64,000 nucleotides of DNA, taken from the NCBI RefSeq assembly GCF_000002235.5, contig NW_022145605.1, positions 37,767,141 to 37,831,140 on the forward strand, read 5' to 3'. The stretch is from Strongylocentrotus purpuratus (lineage: Eukaryota > Echinodermata > Echinoidea > Camarodonta > Strongylocentrotidae). The notes below the pieces were generated by a model. It ran no database searches, had not been told where the DNA came from, and saw nothing but the letters and a program-made list of their open reading frames with translations. Positions 21,909 to 34,908 of this stretch are shown here, in pieces; within the stretch, counting starts at the first letter, position 1, and the number at the start of each line of letters is the position of its first letter. Both the position numbers and the translations under genes were made by a program.

Positions 21909-24429
21909 CTATCTTGTCTGAAAATTTAGGGGGAAGCCAGATTTTAAACCTTGTCCAGGCATGACACAGCAAACCCCAGACTAAAAAACACTGAAGGTAA
22001 AATGCCTGGTGAGATAGGTTAAACAATATACCTGTATGCGACAATATATGCCTACACTTCTGTGTGTGTGTCATACGATACAGATATTTGAAGCACACTG
22101 CTTTTTTTGTCTCATATTGCACAGCAGCAAGTTCTAAGAAACAGCTTTTAACTGCCTATCATCTGACAATTTTATGCCATATGGGTCGGACATTAATTGC
22201 TACATGTAGATCTCCTCAATTCATGAATGTGTACATTTATGTATCCCCAAATCATTTCTGTGACCAAATATCTTTTACAAGCTCAAGAGCTTTGTGAACT
22301 ACGTAGCTTTCTCCTACCCTTACCCCTACCTCACCCAATGCCTGACATTACCCCCTTCCTCTTCCTGTACCCTCTCCTATCGGGCATTAGGAGCATACAC
22401 TGTGCTCTATGCACCATTCTGTAACAAAAAGTTCAGCAGAAAGTCAGAACCTTGTAGGATAATTTGGCTTTCCCCTAACCATCCCACCTGATGCATACCC
22501 CTCCCTCCTCTCCCACCCCTCCTCTCCCTTCTTTCTTCACATATAAAAGACAAAGAGCATTGATGTCCCGAGTCTATTTGTACTCGGAAGTTGAGAAGAA
22601 ACTTAGTGCATTGAGGATGATGTAGCTTCCCCCACTCATACCCCTACCACACCCAGCACCCCCCCCCCCCCCCTCCCTTCTTCCCTCGTCCATGACGAGC
22701 ATGCACTGTAACGCACCACGAGTTAACCCAGGGGTGTAAGAGCCAATTTCCTCCTCCCCAGTAATAGCTTGTAGGTCAGAATTAAGCGCTAACCTGGTTG
22801 CCCCGTTAGGGGGTCCGCAAAGCCAAACAAGCGTGAGGGAGGAAGAAATCAGTGCTTGGGTTCATCACGTTCTTAAGGATTGCCTCATGTAAACGGGAGC
22901 TAGAGGAGGCTTACACTAGGATATTACTTATGGATTAGGTACATATGCTATTTCTTTGATGGATACACAAAGGAAAGTTGAGAATTTGTTCTGGTGAGTA
23001 AATTATAAAATTGTAGGTCTACTACTTTGGATCATTTCCACCTTTGTAAAGTAAAATGTAATCTGGTAATATAAGTAACAATTGACCAATTCTCAAAGAT
23101 ATAATTTATGTAGCAAAATCTTGACAATAATACGTGGCAATGTCCTGTTGTGATAAGAATGTTTTAATAAAATAATGATATTAAAGCGATTTCGTTTTTT
23201 TCTTTTAAGAGTTGCTTTTGATGCAGTAAATCTTTTTTGAGAGCATGCTAACCTTTTCTGATGTATTTTGGTGACATTTGAATCAAGTGTTATAACTTAT
23301 AGTCTGTAATAAATCAAATTGCCAAGTCAACATTCAAATTATGTTTCTTAAATTTACTACTTACCTTCCAGTTCATGATTTATTACTGAACACATGGTGA
23401 ACCATTAATTGTCAGTTTATGTTCAAGGTTGAAAAGAGTACAGCTACAAATCAACCATGAATTTTAACCTTAGCAAGTTCATTTTGACAGTTATTTGAGA
23501 ATAATGTACTATATTCCATGGTTTTAAAGACCAGTTTCTGCGTTGTATTACATATAAATGAAATAATAGAAAATGATTGTTCAGGTCGATCATCTCTCTG
23601 AAACAAGAAAACTTTTTATTGAAGATAATATCCACCACAAAGTCCACGTCAATTATGTATGAGAATTTATGATTAGTTTCAATTTATGAGGCCATACAGG
23701 TCATTATAGAAAATCTGATTTTATTTGTCATACAAGTATCAGAGGTTTTACATGTAAGATCACCTTTAACATCTGCATGTAATTTATTTTTACATTACTG
23801 TTATTATTTATTTATCATATAACTGTATCAAGAGATGCACACTTTTCAAGTGTTGAAGTTCAAAGGACGTTATCAATTATAACAAATTTGACACTGGTCG
23901 GGTGTTTACCCCATAACAGGTGTTGTCAATCACCAGGATTATAGTCTTCAGTTTCATGACCAATAGACCTTTAATATGCAATGCTTTGCTTTTCCCTCAC
24001 CTGATTCTCGGAGCAACTATAGGGGGTATTTCTTGATAGGACTCCGGGTTTGCTGAGTGTAGACTGGTGAAGCATGTACTTATTGATTTTGTTGCAGGAG
24101 TACATAGGTAATGATAGGCTTTGGACTTCACAAGGCCGGTGCTTACATTGTGTTGACTACTTCAAGGTTAACGACCAAAGTTTAGCCATACATGACAAAG
24201 GGTAATAACTTGTGACTCATTGATATTTTTTTTTTCTTCCCATTGATAATGGCCGTTGTTTAGGACTGTTTGCAAACATGTTCAGTTCATTGATTGCCCG
24301 TCAAATTTGCTTCTCTCACCTGTATCCAAAAGCAACAATAGCATGTTATGATTTAGCTAAGTGTATGATCTGGGGACTTGAATGGGCCGTTTTTTATCTG
24401 AGGACCGGCACGGGATCTGTTACCTACCA
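21909..24429. other. Intron, no gene recognised
   Basis: Contains a C run at about 22658-22672 and otherwise AT-rich sequence. No frame shows a recognisable domain, and I see no transposon ends. Confidence 0.5.
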
Positions 24430-24701
24430 ATTTATGTATTAATTTTTGTTTACAGCGCCCTTGTATATACATGTGGCATGGTTCATTGGTTGATTGGTTT
24501 GTTTTACCAGACTGCTAAGAAAGCATGTGTATGCTTACAAGTTACAAGCTAGCAACCAAAGGACTAAAGTCTGTAAGTCCTCTCCAAGGGAATCGTTATG
24601 AGGATTAATGCCTTACCAAAGTGCACTAGCACATCGACGTGGTTCCGAACCCAGGACCTCATTGTTACGAGACCACTGCTCTACCACTGAGCCATCGCGC
24701 C
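24430..24701 (-). repeat. tRNA-derived SINE with A and B boxes (minus strand)
   Basis: Reading the minus strand from 24701: ggcgcgatggctcagtggta begins a tRNA-like head with A box TGGCTCAGTGG, and GGTTCGGAACC about 40 bases further on fits a B box. The body runs to about 24430. The tRNA-like head is not called as a functional tRNA because it continues into a SINE body and cannot be folded confidently. Confidence 0.75.
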
Positions 24702-25129
24702 TGGTGAAATGCTAGCATAAATTATTGGTAATATGTTGCTATGTACCTGTGTATCTGATTAGTAAATATGAGTGATGGCGAACTGCATATGAAAAGGATG
24801 GACTGAGGATTAAGCAGGATATTTGTGGATTGGCGTGATATTCATGTATCTGTGATTTTGGAAAGGAAATTTTGACTATGATTTTAGAAATCTGTTTTGT
24901 CTCAAGATTATCTCCTGCTCTGACATTTTTAGAGAGTTTGAGCTTTGAAAATGATTCACATAGTTACTAACTTCTCAGGAGATTGAAGGTGAAAACAATG
25001 GAACTAGTTTGCTTTTGATTTGTTGAGCTTTGGAAAGAAATATGTGGTTAGTTTTAATGTTGTAAATGACTGATGTGTCTTTAATATAAGATTATCATTA
25101 TTTGTCATTATTCAAAGGGTGCACATATT

Positions 25130-25330
25130 TATCCCAGGGGATGCCGATGCTCAGGGCCCCTACAAAGTCCTACATACCTTAGCTTTAAATCTGCCCTTTT
25201 AAGGCAATGTAGGCATTCACAGATTTCCATGACCTATCAGGTACCCAATTACTTCTCCTGAGTTGAGAGTGGCAAATGTAGATTCTCATCTTGTCTTGGT
25301 CCATGATGTGATGCATCCACTAACAAATTA
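25130..25330 (-). repeat. Diverged SINE copy
   Basis: Shares 'gaccta..aggtacccaatta' and 'agagtggcaaatgtagatt' with the SINEs at 1083 and 5765. The head is degraded. Confidence 0.5.
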
Positions 25331-26730
25331 TTTTATGTCACCTAACCCATTGACTACTGAATTCTATAGTCCCCATAGATTTAATACAGGGAGGGAGCAA
25401 CCATGCAGTTCCAGAAGGCAACAGGTTAATTTGATGTCTACTTTCTAACCAGTGACAGGTTCACCAAACTCTTTCTGTTATACATGTTTGTCTTTTTTTT
25501 TTGTGATCCAACTTTTGCTTTGGCATTACTTCCTTCAGGCTGTATGTACATGTATATCTTCAATACTGCAGAGTTAGGATAATTTGAATTGCAATAGAGA
25601 GTTTTAGGTGAGGTTAGGAGATAGGGTACGATTTAGACATTACTGATATCAGCCAATTTAAAGAGCCTTTATCTATAGTGATTCAAACTTTTAAAAATTC
25701 ATAACTTTCTCCCGTTTTTGTCCAATTTTATTCAAACTTTCATCAGTCTACTTTTTTCTTCTTCTGCTTTCCTCTAAAGTATTTTTTTTTATCAGGGTTG
25801 TATTTCCCTTGAATAACTCAGAAGGATATAATTATCAAGGAGGTTACCCATCACGTCTCCTCATTTCAATAACCTGGAAGTAATAACACCTCAAGTGATT
25901 ATCTTCAAAGGGCACAGAGTGATTTAATATGCATCTTCCTTTTTCTCTTCCTCTTTCTTGAAATGGACGAGTTCAGAAATAAACAGCAATGAATATCCTC
26001 CGGTTCAATTACAATAGTGATGACAATGTAGTGAAAAGGGCTTTGAGTCTTGGGAAAATGTAAGGAACATGAAGTGAGGAAGATAAATTATTTATTGAGG
26101 GTTGGAAATGATGGATGGATGGCATTAAAATCACCTGTTTGCATGGAGCCAGAAAAGCATCAAATCATGTACTTTAACACAGAGTTAGAATAAAATTAAT
26201 GCTTTGTCTTATCAAAATCATCTCGCAGCATTTAGGCTGAATTGTGTGATATTTTTTTTACAATTTGATAAAAACATTGAAATACAATAATACATGTGAA
26301 ATAAAACATTACTTGAAATAATCAAAAATAACTAAAGGTAATGCCCTTCTGGCTTTAAACAGATAATAATGTATTTAATTTTTGGTGATGAAATCAAATT
26401 TAGAGGGAAGCTTGCTTAACATAATTCTGACTCGATCATAGAGAGATGGGATACTTGGACCAGCAAATTACAGACAAACTGATGGAAACCATTCTCTGTA
26501 ACTTTAAATTGAATTTATGAGAGTGAATTTCTCATCACTGAATCAAAGTTAACCTTTGTAATAATTGAAAAGAATGAAATATATGAATTACACCATCATG
26601 CAGTAACATTAATCTTCATAGAAATAAAAATAAAACAGATGCAGGGAATTTCTATTAGTCGCCATGGAAACCAGATACATTAGGCTGAAAATCAAAATGG
26701 CTGCCATTCCCCTACTGCTAGTTTTATGCC

Positions 26731-26933
26731 TATTACAATTATGTTTATTATTATGCACTCATCTGATTAGTTCCATATTGCTTGTCATAATACAGAATTA
26801 TTACAATTATGTTTATTATTATGCACTCATCTGATTAGTTCCATATTGCTTGTCATAATACAGAATTATTACAATTATGTTTATTATTATGCACTCATCT
26901 GATTAGTTCCATATTGCCACCCATAATACAGAA
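26731..26933. repeat. 68-bp tandem triplication
   Basis: Three units contain attacaattatgtttattat and 'actcatctgattagttccat'. The first two are nearly identical, and the third differs near its end (gccaccc for gcttgtc). Confidence 0.95.
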
Positions 26934-27242
26934 TTATCGCATATAAAGTAGATCAAACTTCATATGTACACATTGTCAACGAGAAACAGTGTTTTTTTTA
27001 CTTTTGAATTATAGATCATCTTATATTTGCTAGAGGTCAGTGATGTTTTATTGGGGCTTAATAGCTAATTACCATGGTAACAGATGTCCTATGAGATCCT
27101 GTCAGGTGTTAAGAGGCAGTTGCCAAGGTGATTTGTAGTGTGGTGTATAAATGACTATGTATTGCGCAGTATAATCATAGGGGTGTTAGAACATGCATGT
27201 CAGCTAGGGCATAAGAAAAATGGCAATACTATTAACAAGCAC

Positions 27243-27425
27243 TTAAAGCCTGTCTGTACTAGTTAGGCCAGGGGGATTAGACCTCCCTGCAAGGTCACTG
27301 ACTGGTGGTTACCTCATCATATCAGATCTCAATGGACGTAAGAAAAAGAGGATCATGGGGGACCAACAGGCACCGATTAAGCATTGTTTGCTATATAGAG
27401 GGTGCAAGTAGCAGTGGGGCTTTAA
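27243..27425. mobile_element. Roughly 180-bp MITE, copy A
   Basis: Begins ttaaagcctgtctgtactag and shares 'gggattagacctccctgc' and 'gcattgtttgctatatagag' with the copy at 43951. Its right end (ggggctttaa) is eroded. Confidence 0.65.
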
Positions 27426-28097
27426 AGGCTGAGTGGTGGTTTGATTTGATCCTAATTCTAATATATAAGTCTGACTTTAATTAGGTTCACAAGACTCTTT
27501 CAGTTTAGGACATGGTTTAAAACTTCACAATTTATCTTGCAGTTAGGGACTGTGCAGACGCACTTGAGGTTATGAAACTCAAGTTTACTCGAAGTTATAA
27601 ACCATGAGTCATCTAACATGTAAGGTTAGCGCGATAATTACAAGCAGCAGGGGGTCTTCACTTGAAGTTACACGCTGTTTGGATGAAAATGACTTTGAGG
27701 TTATGCCAGGTTGTAGTTAGAATGAAAGCTTTTCCAGTTAATGGATCAAGATTTGTCAAACTTAAAGTTTAAAACTATGGCCGGTCCTTTATGAACATAA
27801 CTTTTTGTCTGTATTGACATCTGAAGGCGAGATATATGACTTGCTAGCTATTCACTGCCATATCCTGGGGTGTCCTGAGAGGGAGGATGTGGGGGATTAG
27901 GAAACCCCTTCTACACCCCCTCCCCAATCCCCAACTTCATTCTTCATTTTTTTTTTCTTGGGCATTTTTTGGAATTAATTTTTGAGCCTTGTCAACAAAA
28001 TTCACGAGAATGATTGCCCTTTTTTTTAAGTTTGGAAAATTGCAGGCTAACTTGTCAGCAAGAGGTCTGATCTTCAACCCCCCCCCCCCAAAAAAAA

Positions 28098-28128
<31 letters not shown>

Positions 28129-28521
28129 TACTGGGGTCTGGAGCAGATATGATTCAAATTGTACACATATGCAATGCCAATGCTTAAAGGGTATGAACAG
28201 CCAGATCCTTATAGAAATAAGGCATGTGTTTGAGGTTTATAGTTTTCCTCCAGACCAGAGAGTACAAATCAACGCTCTCTTGAAAGCCTCCATCATCTAT
28301 TCGTGAGACTGCAGTTTAATTAATTGATATTTTATCATACAAAGCTAATGACCTTCTGGCTTTCGCTAGATGGCATGAAAGATTGATTCCCTGTTGATTC
28401 TAATCTGTAATGGCCATCAAAATTAATAAATGGGCATTTCTTGCTTGTACACATGGAACTCCATACTATTTGCTAGCTTATTTACAGGTAGTTTTTATGC
28501 CTACTATTTGCTCACTTCTTC
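27426..28521. other. Intron with (CAA)n tract, no gene
   Basis: A C/A/CAA tract lies at 28078-28128. The part at about 27600-27790 resembles sequence at about 57090-57560 ('cagggggtcttcacttgaag' versus 'cagggggtcctcaattgaag'), suggesting a dispersed repeat of unknown type. Confidence 0.45.
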
Positions 28522-28525
28522 TTAA

Positions 28526-28903
28526 AGGGATCGTTTAACAATGTCAAATCTGAGATACACGGCCCTACATGTTATCAGTGTCTGTGATATGGTGTAATAT
28601 TGAAGCCCTAAAAAAATTGCGCTTCAAAATGATCAAGAAGTGCCTCAAAAAAGTAAAAAATCTTCGAGTGACCGGTTTTACCATACTCGTTTTCCCCAAT
28701 AGACTGTAGTGTTATGAAAACCGTCAGGCGAATGGTTTTCAAAATGTGTAATTCCAATCATAAATATCTTGATAATCAGACAGGGGATCGGCTTGTAAAA
28801 GTCATGGGGTTCCTGATTGACCTAAAGGTTTATAATTATCATTGCATCATGAGCTAAATCCAGAATTTTGTTTCAGAATCTGAGACAAAGTTACCGGATC
28901 CCT
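28526..28903 (+). mobile_element. TTAA-flanked MITE, copy 3 (378 bp)
   Basis: Flanked by TTAA at 28522-28525 and 28904-28907, with ends AGGGATCG and GGATCCCT. Inverted relative to copies 1 and 2. Confidence 0.85.
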
Positions 28904-29338
28904 TTAAAACTTTAGATATTGGGACTGCATATTATAGCCGACCAATATGAAAGATGTTAAAGCCTATACCTGTGTATTGTGAGGTTGATTGATAGAGTTT
29001 GGGCATTTTTATATGAGACAATTAACTAATTGCTATGTGCATGACTTACTTTTTCACATCAATTTTGAACAAGTTTGCAAATGCATTTACTATGAAATCA
29101 GATTTGACTGAACTTGCTCAATCCATGGCAAATATACCCTTTTCTTCAGCACATGAACCTTTAAAAACTTTCAAACTGCTTGGACTGTATTGAAAAATTA
29201 AGGTCCGTAGGCACTCACATATTTCATGAGGAAATATTCATGGAATGTCTTATTGCCCGCATTAATAACTTTCTCCCCGGAATCCCCTATGATTGATGCA
29301 TATTTCGGGCGAATACCACGCTTGTCATTAGGCTTATT

Positions 29339-30129
29339 CACATTGTAAAAAAACCATCAGTTTTTTTAAAAAACTACATTTACACAACTGGAAAAAACCC
29401 ATTAGAGTTCAATGAAACCCATCAGTGTTTGCTTATTATTTCTGTGTTTCTTTTTTTCTGCATGCACCTCTTGATGCTGCTCTTATTGCATTAGCATGGA
29501 AGAGAGGAGAGTCACATGACCAAAAGTGGGAATAGTCCACCAAATCACACAAGCATTTAAAGATAAAGTTGAGTTCTGGTCATGTGATTGCATTGTGAAA
29601 AAAATGGTGTGGATTAATCTATCAGAAAAGGTTGATCATCTAGTATATAAGTATTTGTGTGTATTGCAAGGTTCTGGAATCATCAAAATGATAAGAAATT
29701 TGGCCAAGTCTTGGCAAAGTTACAAGCACTGTACACAGAATGATGTAAATGGGACTACACGAGCACATGGCGAAAAAAACCTACCCCCCCCCCCCCCCGA
29801 TTTTTAGGATGTTTCATGTCGTATTTAGAATATGAAGGCATTTGAAGAGCCATGCTTTTCAGGGAACATGTTTAATCTGATGTTCTTGCACCCTTGCATA
29901 ATAACAATGATAACGCTCACAAATTATTTTTTACCTCTTCCCAGAACTCAACCTTCTCTTTAAACCCCTACACAACGGTTTAGTTTCAGCCGGCATTTAA
30001 CAAAAAACACTTCATGTTTTTATTTAAATTTGGGTTTTTCATCATTTTTATGGGTACATGTAGTTGGCTATAGCGACTTCTAACAAAACTCTGGAATGTG
30101 AAAAAAACTGATGGTTTTTCCTGACAGTG
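29339..30129. mobile_element. Candidate inverted-repeat element (about 790 bp)
   Basis: The left end has 'aaaaaaaccatcagtttttt' and the right end has 'aaaaaaactgatggtttttc', imperfect inverted repeats of about 30 bp. The interior segment 29520-29775 recurs reverse-complemented at 49490-49712. The short frames inside are not credible genes. Confidence 0.55.
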
Positions 30130-31224
30130 TTAATGGAGCTATTTTCTGATTGTATGCCTCCCACTCCAGCTCTATCAGATGCTGGCTGAGCTAGTTTCCA
30201 TGTGAATTCTCCATCAATACCAAAATATGAATAAATTTGTCTTTAAGGACAATCCAACACTTGTAAAGTTGTAAAAAAGATTAATTTGTATGAAAATAAG
30301 AAAAACTATAATGAATTTCTGTTTTTCTCCTATTCCCCTTCTAGTTCTACCTCTCATGGATAGCATATTATACATACATGTACCGGTAGGTCCTCTTAAG
30401 AGAAAAGACCTTCATCAGTCATACATTTTAAAGAAAAAAAATAGTTTTTTTGTTATTTTTGTCTGTTGGAATAAATGGGAAAGTTGTTCACCACTACATC
30501 ACAGAGACATTACTGATTCAGCCAATTAATACCTATACCGTATAATTCTTACAACTTTTAAAATGTTATGACTTTTTCATTATTTTTGTCAAATTTTCTC
30601 CTTAATTCTTTGATTTGTCTGCTTTCCGCTAGACAACTAGAATTGTTTGATTATTAAAGTTGAATTTCACTTTAATTCTTTACAGCCAACAACGTGAAAT
30701 CTAAAGAAAAAAGAAAGTAATTGAGCAATTACTTATTACATCATCTGTTGCTTGTAGTGAGGGATTGCATAACTAGTGTCATTGCATTGCCAGTTGCATT
30801 TATGGTACATAGGGTCTTATTTACAAGACTAGCCTAGATATGAAAGTGATGTTTTCATCCAAAGGGAAACAACCCTTGGAGCAGTGTATTGTGTTTCCAG
30901 CATCATATACTGTGGAGTCGGCTCAGATCAGGGATGCAACACGTGTGTGTATAAAGCCTGTAGAGAAATCCATACAACCAGAAATCAATCGCTGGAAGAT
31001 GAAAGGACAGAACTGACTGGACCATTGTTTCCCAAATTGATTTATCTCGAAGGATGTGAATGAAGTTTGTCAAATTCTTAGCCAAGCCCTTGGTAGAGAA
31101 TCGAGTTGTTGGCACTGTATGTGGAACCGGCAGTGTTTAGGAGTGTTCTGCAACTAGATGATTATCATTTGTGTCATTACACAAAATACATAGATGGACA
31201 TCATTTGTAGATGGGCAGGATACA

Positions 31225-31915
31225 GTGAACACATGTGGAATCAGAATTAGGATCAGGTATAGTTATTCTCGAGATGGTTTTGATTGTCTTCATATTTGGA
31301 CGGAGATGACCAGAGACTGTCATTTTCACAATCTTCCATGTAGCTACTTCAACATGTTCAACGGTCACTCATCTGATTCTTGAATGTTTTCAATGTATTT
31401 GATTTTTCTTTCATCCACCGATTGATGCTTCAACTGCAAGTATTAGCATCAGAGTGAGAGTTTCCTGGTACTGGTTATGGTAGTTTGTGATGTTATCATG
31501 TTTGAAGATGATATTGATTGTTGAATGTTTTCTCATTTGGACTTGTGTGAAGATGACCAACCAAGGAATATATGTCATGATATATAATTCCACAGTTGGA
31601 GGCTACTTCAATGATCCAGCACCTGATTCTTCAAAATTTGAAGTGTATTTGATTTTTCTCGTGTACAACAGTTGACGTTGTGATTGTGAGTGCTTGCAGA
31701 TGAGAAATATAAGCAACCTGATTATGCAATCTTTTCATTTTATGAGGATAATGTTGAAGGTCTTCACATTATATTGACCAAGATCGATGAGCAAGGAATG
31801 CGATGATGCATAATTTGCACTTGATCTCATCCAACTTCATCTTTCGATTCTTCAGGATTTTACATTGAATTTCATTGTTGTACAGTTACTGCAGTGATTG
31901 TATTAAAGCGAATAC
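31225..31915. repeat. Diverged tandem triplication, about 245-bp period
   Basis: Unit boundaries are visible by recurring blocks: 'catatttggac..gatgacca' (31291, 31536), 'gctacttcaa' (31341, 31602), 'gtatttgatttttct' (31396, 31646), and a weaker third set at about 31750-31910. Origin unknown; I see no coding signal. Confidence 0.6.
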
Positions 31916-34908
31916 TTGAATGTGTCACAAAATTGAAGTTATTTTCCTCTAACAGTGCTTTGAAGTTTCAGTGCAGTGCATATGGGGAGAAAGCAGAAAG
32001 TACATTGTACAACCCCACGCTTTGCCGTCCAAACCATTCTTGAGACCTGACAAATAACGGCAAAGGGGAGCGTTTTATGAAACAATCAGTCGGTAGTTTT
32101 TACTGACTAATATAATTTTCACCAACAGTTTTCAATTTACAACAAAACATTACACATTAATTATAAACATTTACAACATTTATTGTCACCGACTATTTTC
32201 CAGGCCTATGATTGGTCAAATTTAGTCAGTGGCGGTGGACAAATGTTGATGAAATGTCCCCCTGTTCTTTAAACTTCCATGCAGGATATTGCTGTATTTT
32301 ATTGTTTTAGGGTATCTCAGTGTCCAGGAAGAACACAGAAATAGGAGCCATGTTTTTTAGTGAATGAGATGTATTTCCTTCAGCTTGACATCCTATGTTA
32401 TTGCCTCTTGTTTCTCAAATGGTGGATATTTCCTTATTTTTTGGTAATGGAAGTGGTTAAAATCTTTGACAATTGACATCCTCATTTGCAGGAAGGTGAT
32501 ATTAAACCACTTTTGTCCACTCTGTGGTATAAACTAGCATCTACAAAACAGAAGTCTTGTTATGGAACTTCCTGATCCTGTAGATTAGATCGTGTTTACC
32601 TCAAGAACGGCCAACTTTGAAATAATCCAGAATTATCCTTTTCTGTCATAAAATTTCAGTGCGAAGACAAACTGCAGATTGGTTTCATATTTCAGGTTAA
32701 TTATGTCAATGACCACTAGCAGCACAGCATGTGACCAGGTCTGAGATGTGATAAATACCTGTCTTCAGGGTGAATAGCTGAAAAGAAAACAACACCTCTC
32801 TCTGGTTTTGAGAATTCCATCGTTCTTCTTTTGAAGTCCATATTTTACTGCAGTAAATAAAATGTATTCCTACATGTTTATCATATTTGATGACATTTTG
32901 ACATCATTCCAGAAAGACAGAAATATTTCAAAAGTTTCTGGCCTGTAGCATAGCATAATATTTTTCTGTGTAGAAAGTGAGGAAAATGTACCCCAAGAAA
33001 TAAATTTAAAGAAGAAAGCCAAGATGAAGACAGAATGACAAAACCCGCTACAAGCAAATAATCAACAATAGAATATTCAATCCCAGTCAAAACCCTTGAT
33101 AGCAGAATATAATTTATTTCACTCTAGGTGAAAGAGATTGTACAGAAATTTTTTTGTCATTAGTAACCTGTAGACAAATATATGAGTGGGCTTGAAATTA
33201 CAATCAGTGTAGGCTTGAATTATATTTGTCTTAAATCAAATGTTCAATGACAGCTTTCACTTTTCATTCTGAAGTGGTGTAGTTTATCTTTTGATCAAGG
33301 AAATACATAATATGTTCATGTGATCATGACAGCTTAGATCTTATTTTATCACTTCTGAAACCAAAATAATAATACTTCCTTGTTTTCATTTGAACCATCT
33401 CAAGCAAAGCGCAAATGATACTAGTACAACCTTGCTGAATTTCCTGGAGCTGCCAGATATTCTTGTCATAAAAAGATTGGCTGAGAATGCATGAGATAAT
33501 ATATACTTTCCAGTCTGCTTAGAGAGAGGAAGCAAATTTTCAGAGAAGAGATAAAGCGAGAAATTATTAGAATATCTGTTTAAAAGCTAGGCTTCTCACT
33601 ATCACAGTCATTTCTATTAATACAACATATGAATATTCAATTGAGGCGTGGATGGGAAATTTCATCTTCAATTTTCTTGAACTTTAGTCAATTTCTCTTT
33701 TACTTTGCATCTCTTCTGGAAGGCAGATTAAGGGGTCTAGATTACTGGCCAAGTCTCTTCGGAGAGCCCTCTGGTTTGAATGAGGTTACTTCAACAGTGA
33801 ATGAATTTCAAGTTGGGGAAAAGTGAAATTTCTATTCCAGGCTGTGGAAAATTGTTTTCTATTCCGGAGATGTGTGGATGGATTATCATATGATTATTTC
33901 CAGTCGTTTGAAGATTCATATTTGAGTTTGTGTCAGCATTTTTTTTGGTCACCACGAGAGATGTAATCAGTTTTTCAAACGTCATGCTGATCTAGAGCTT
34001 TGTCGATTGCCGCTCCTGCTTAGAATATTTGTTCAATTAGTCGAGCTTTCTGGACAGTGCATTTCACTTGTGCTTCATTCATTGCTTTCTGTTGGAGAAG
34101 GAACAATACACAAAAAGAACTTAGAAGCCATATTTTATATTTAGGGTCTTATATTTGATGATGAATGCTATGATGAGCTGAGGACTACCAGTTCAATATT
34201 TTTTTCTTCTTCATATAATGGTTGGCTGCAGTGGCAACTTGCTTGTGATGCTGAAAAATTAGCTTTATCTTTGATATTCATTCATCTTTATATTGTGACT
34301 GATGGAAATCGCTATTTGCAATTTGAGTTTGATTCAGAAATATTAATATTGTTATTAGGAGACATTGTTTGCAGTGATGCCATAGACAAGTCAAATCGCT
34401 TGAGATTTGCCTTCTTGATTTGAAGATTTCTGGACTTGTTGACTTTATGGGTGAAGGAGGCAGAGTCAACAGAAGAAAGAGAAGCAAATTGTATACTCTT
34501 GAGTAGCTGAAGTACGTTGCTGGCAAATCATGAGTATATTCGTACTGATTGTTTCATCAATGTTATACAGGTTGGAGAAAAAACTTGTGATACAGAAGAG
34601 CCTGGCATGATGCTAAAGAAGACCAGTATACCAAGAGTTTGCAAAACAGACATCATTAAGTGTCTAATGAGGCAATCGTAAACTCAAAACACAAATATTT
34701 ACTAGCTTATCTTGACACCAACATTCCATTGGATCTCTACAGAGAATGAGAATATTCAATTCAATCGATCTCAAGCATTAGAAAACCCATCATTCCCTTT
34801 GGAAAAATTGTATGTGGTGTGAGAAGGGTTAATGTAAGACGGCAGAGTTCATTGAGAAGTTGGAGGACCCCAGGGGAACGATAAAAGGGGGTGAAGGTGA
34901 GACCCAAT
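31916..34908. other. Intron upstream of the large ORF; may hold its promoter/5' UTR
   Basis: No recognised gene. A degenerate inverted repeat may lie at about 32060-32275. No clear TATA box stands out. A TAA at 34882-34884 closes the reading frame just upstream of the large ORF, which favours an ATG start there over a read-in from upstream. Confidence 0.4.

Noticed and set aside
19747-22122. Many frames with CRILFQYDEES or RQVCSKSAADLPQ repeats
   Set aside because: They exist in several frames and both strands of the CTGCGGCAG arrays, as expected for non-coding satellite.
24630-24701. Functional tRNA gene on the minus strand
   Set aside because: A and B boxes are present, but the sequence runs on into a SINE body and acceptor-stem pairing is not evident.
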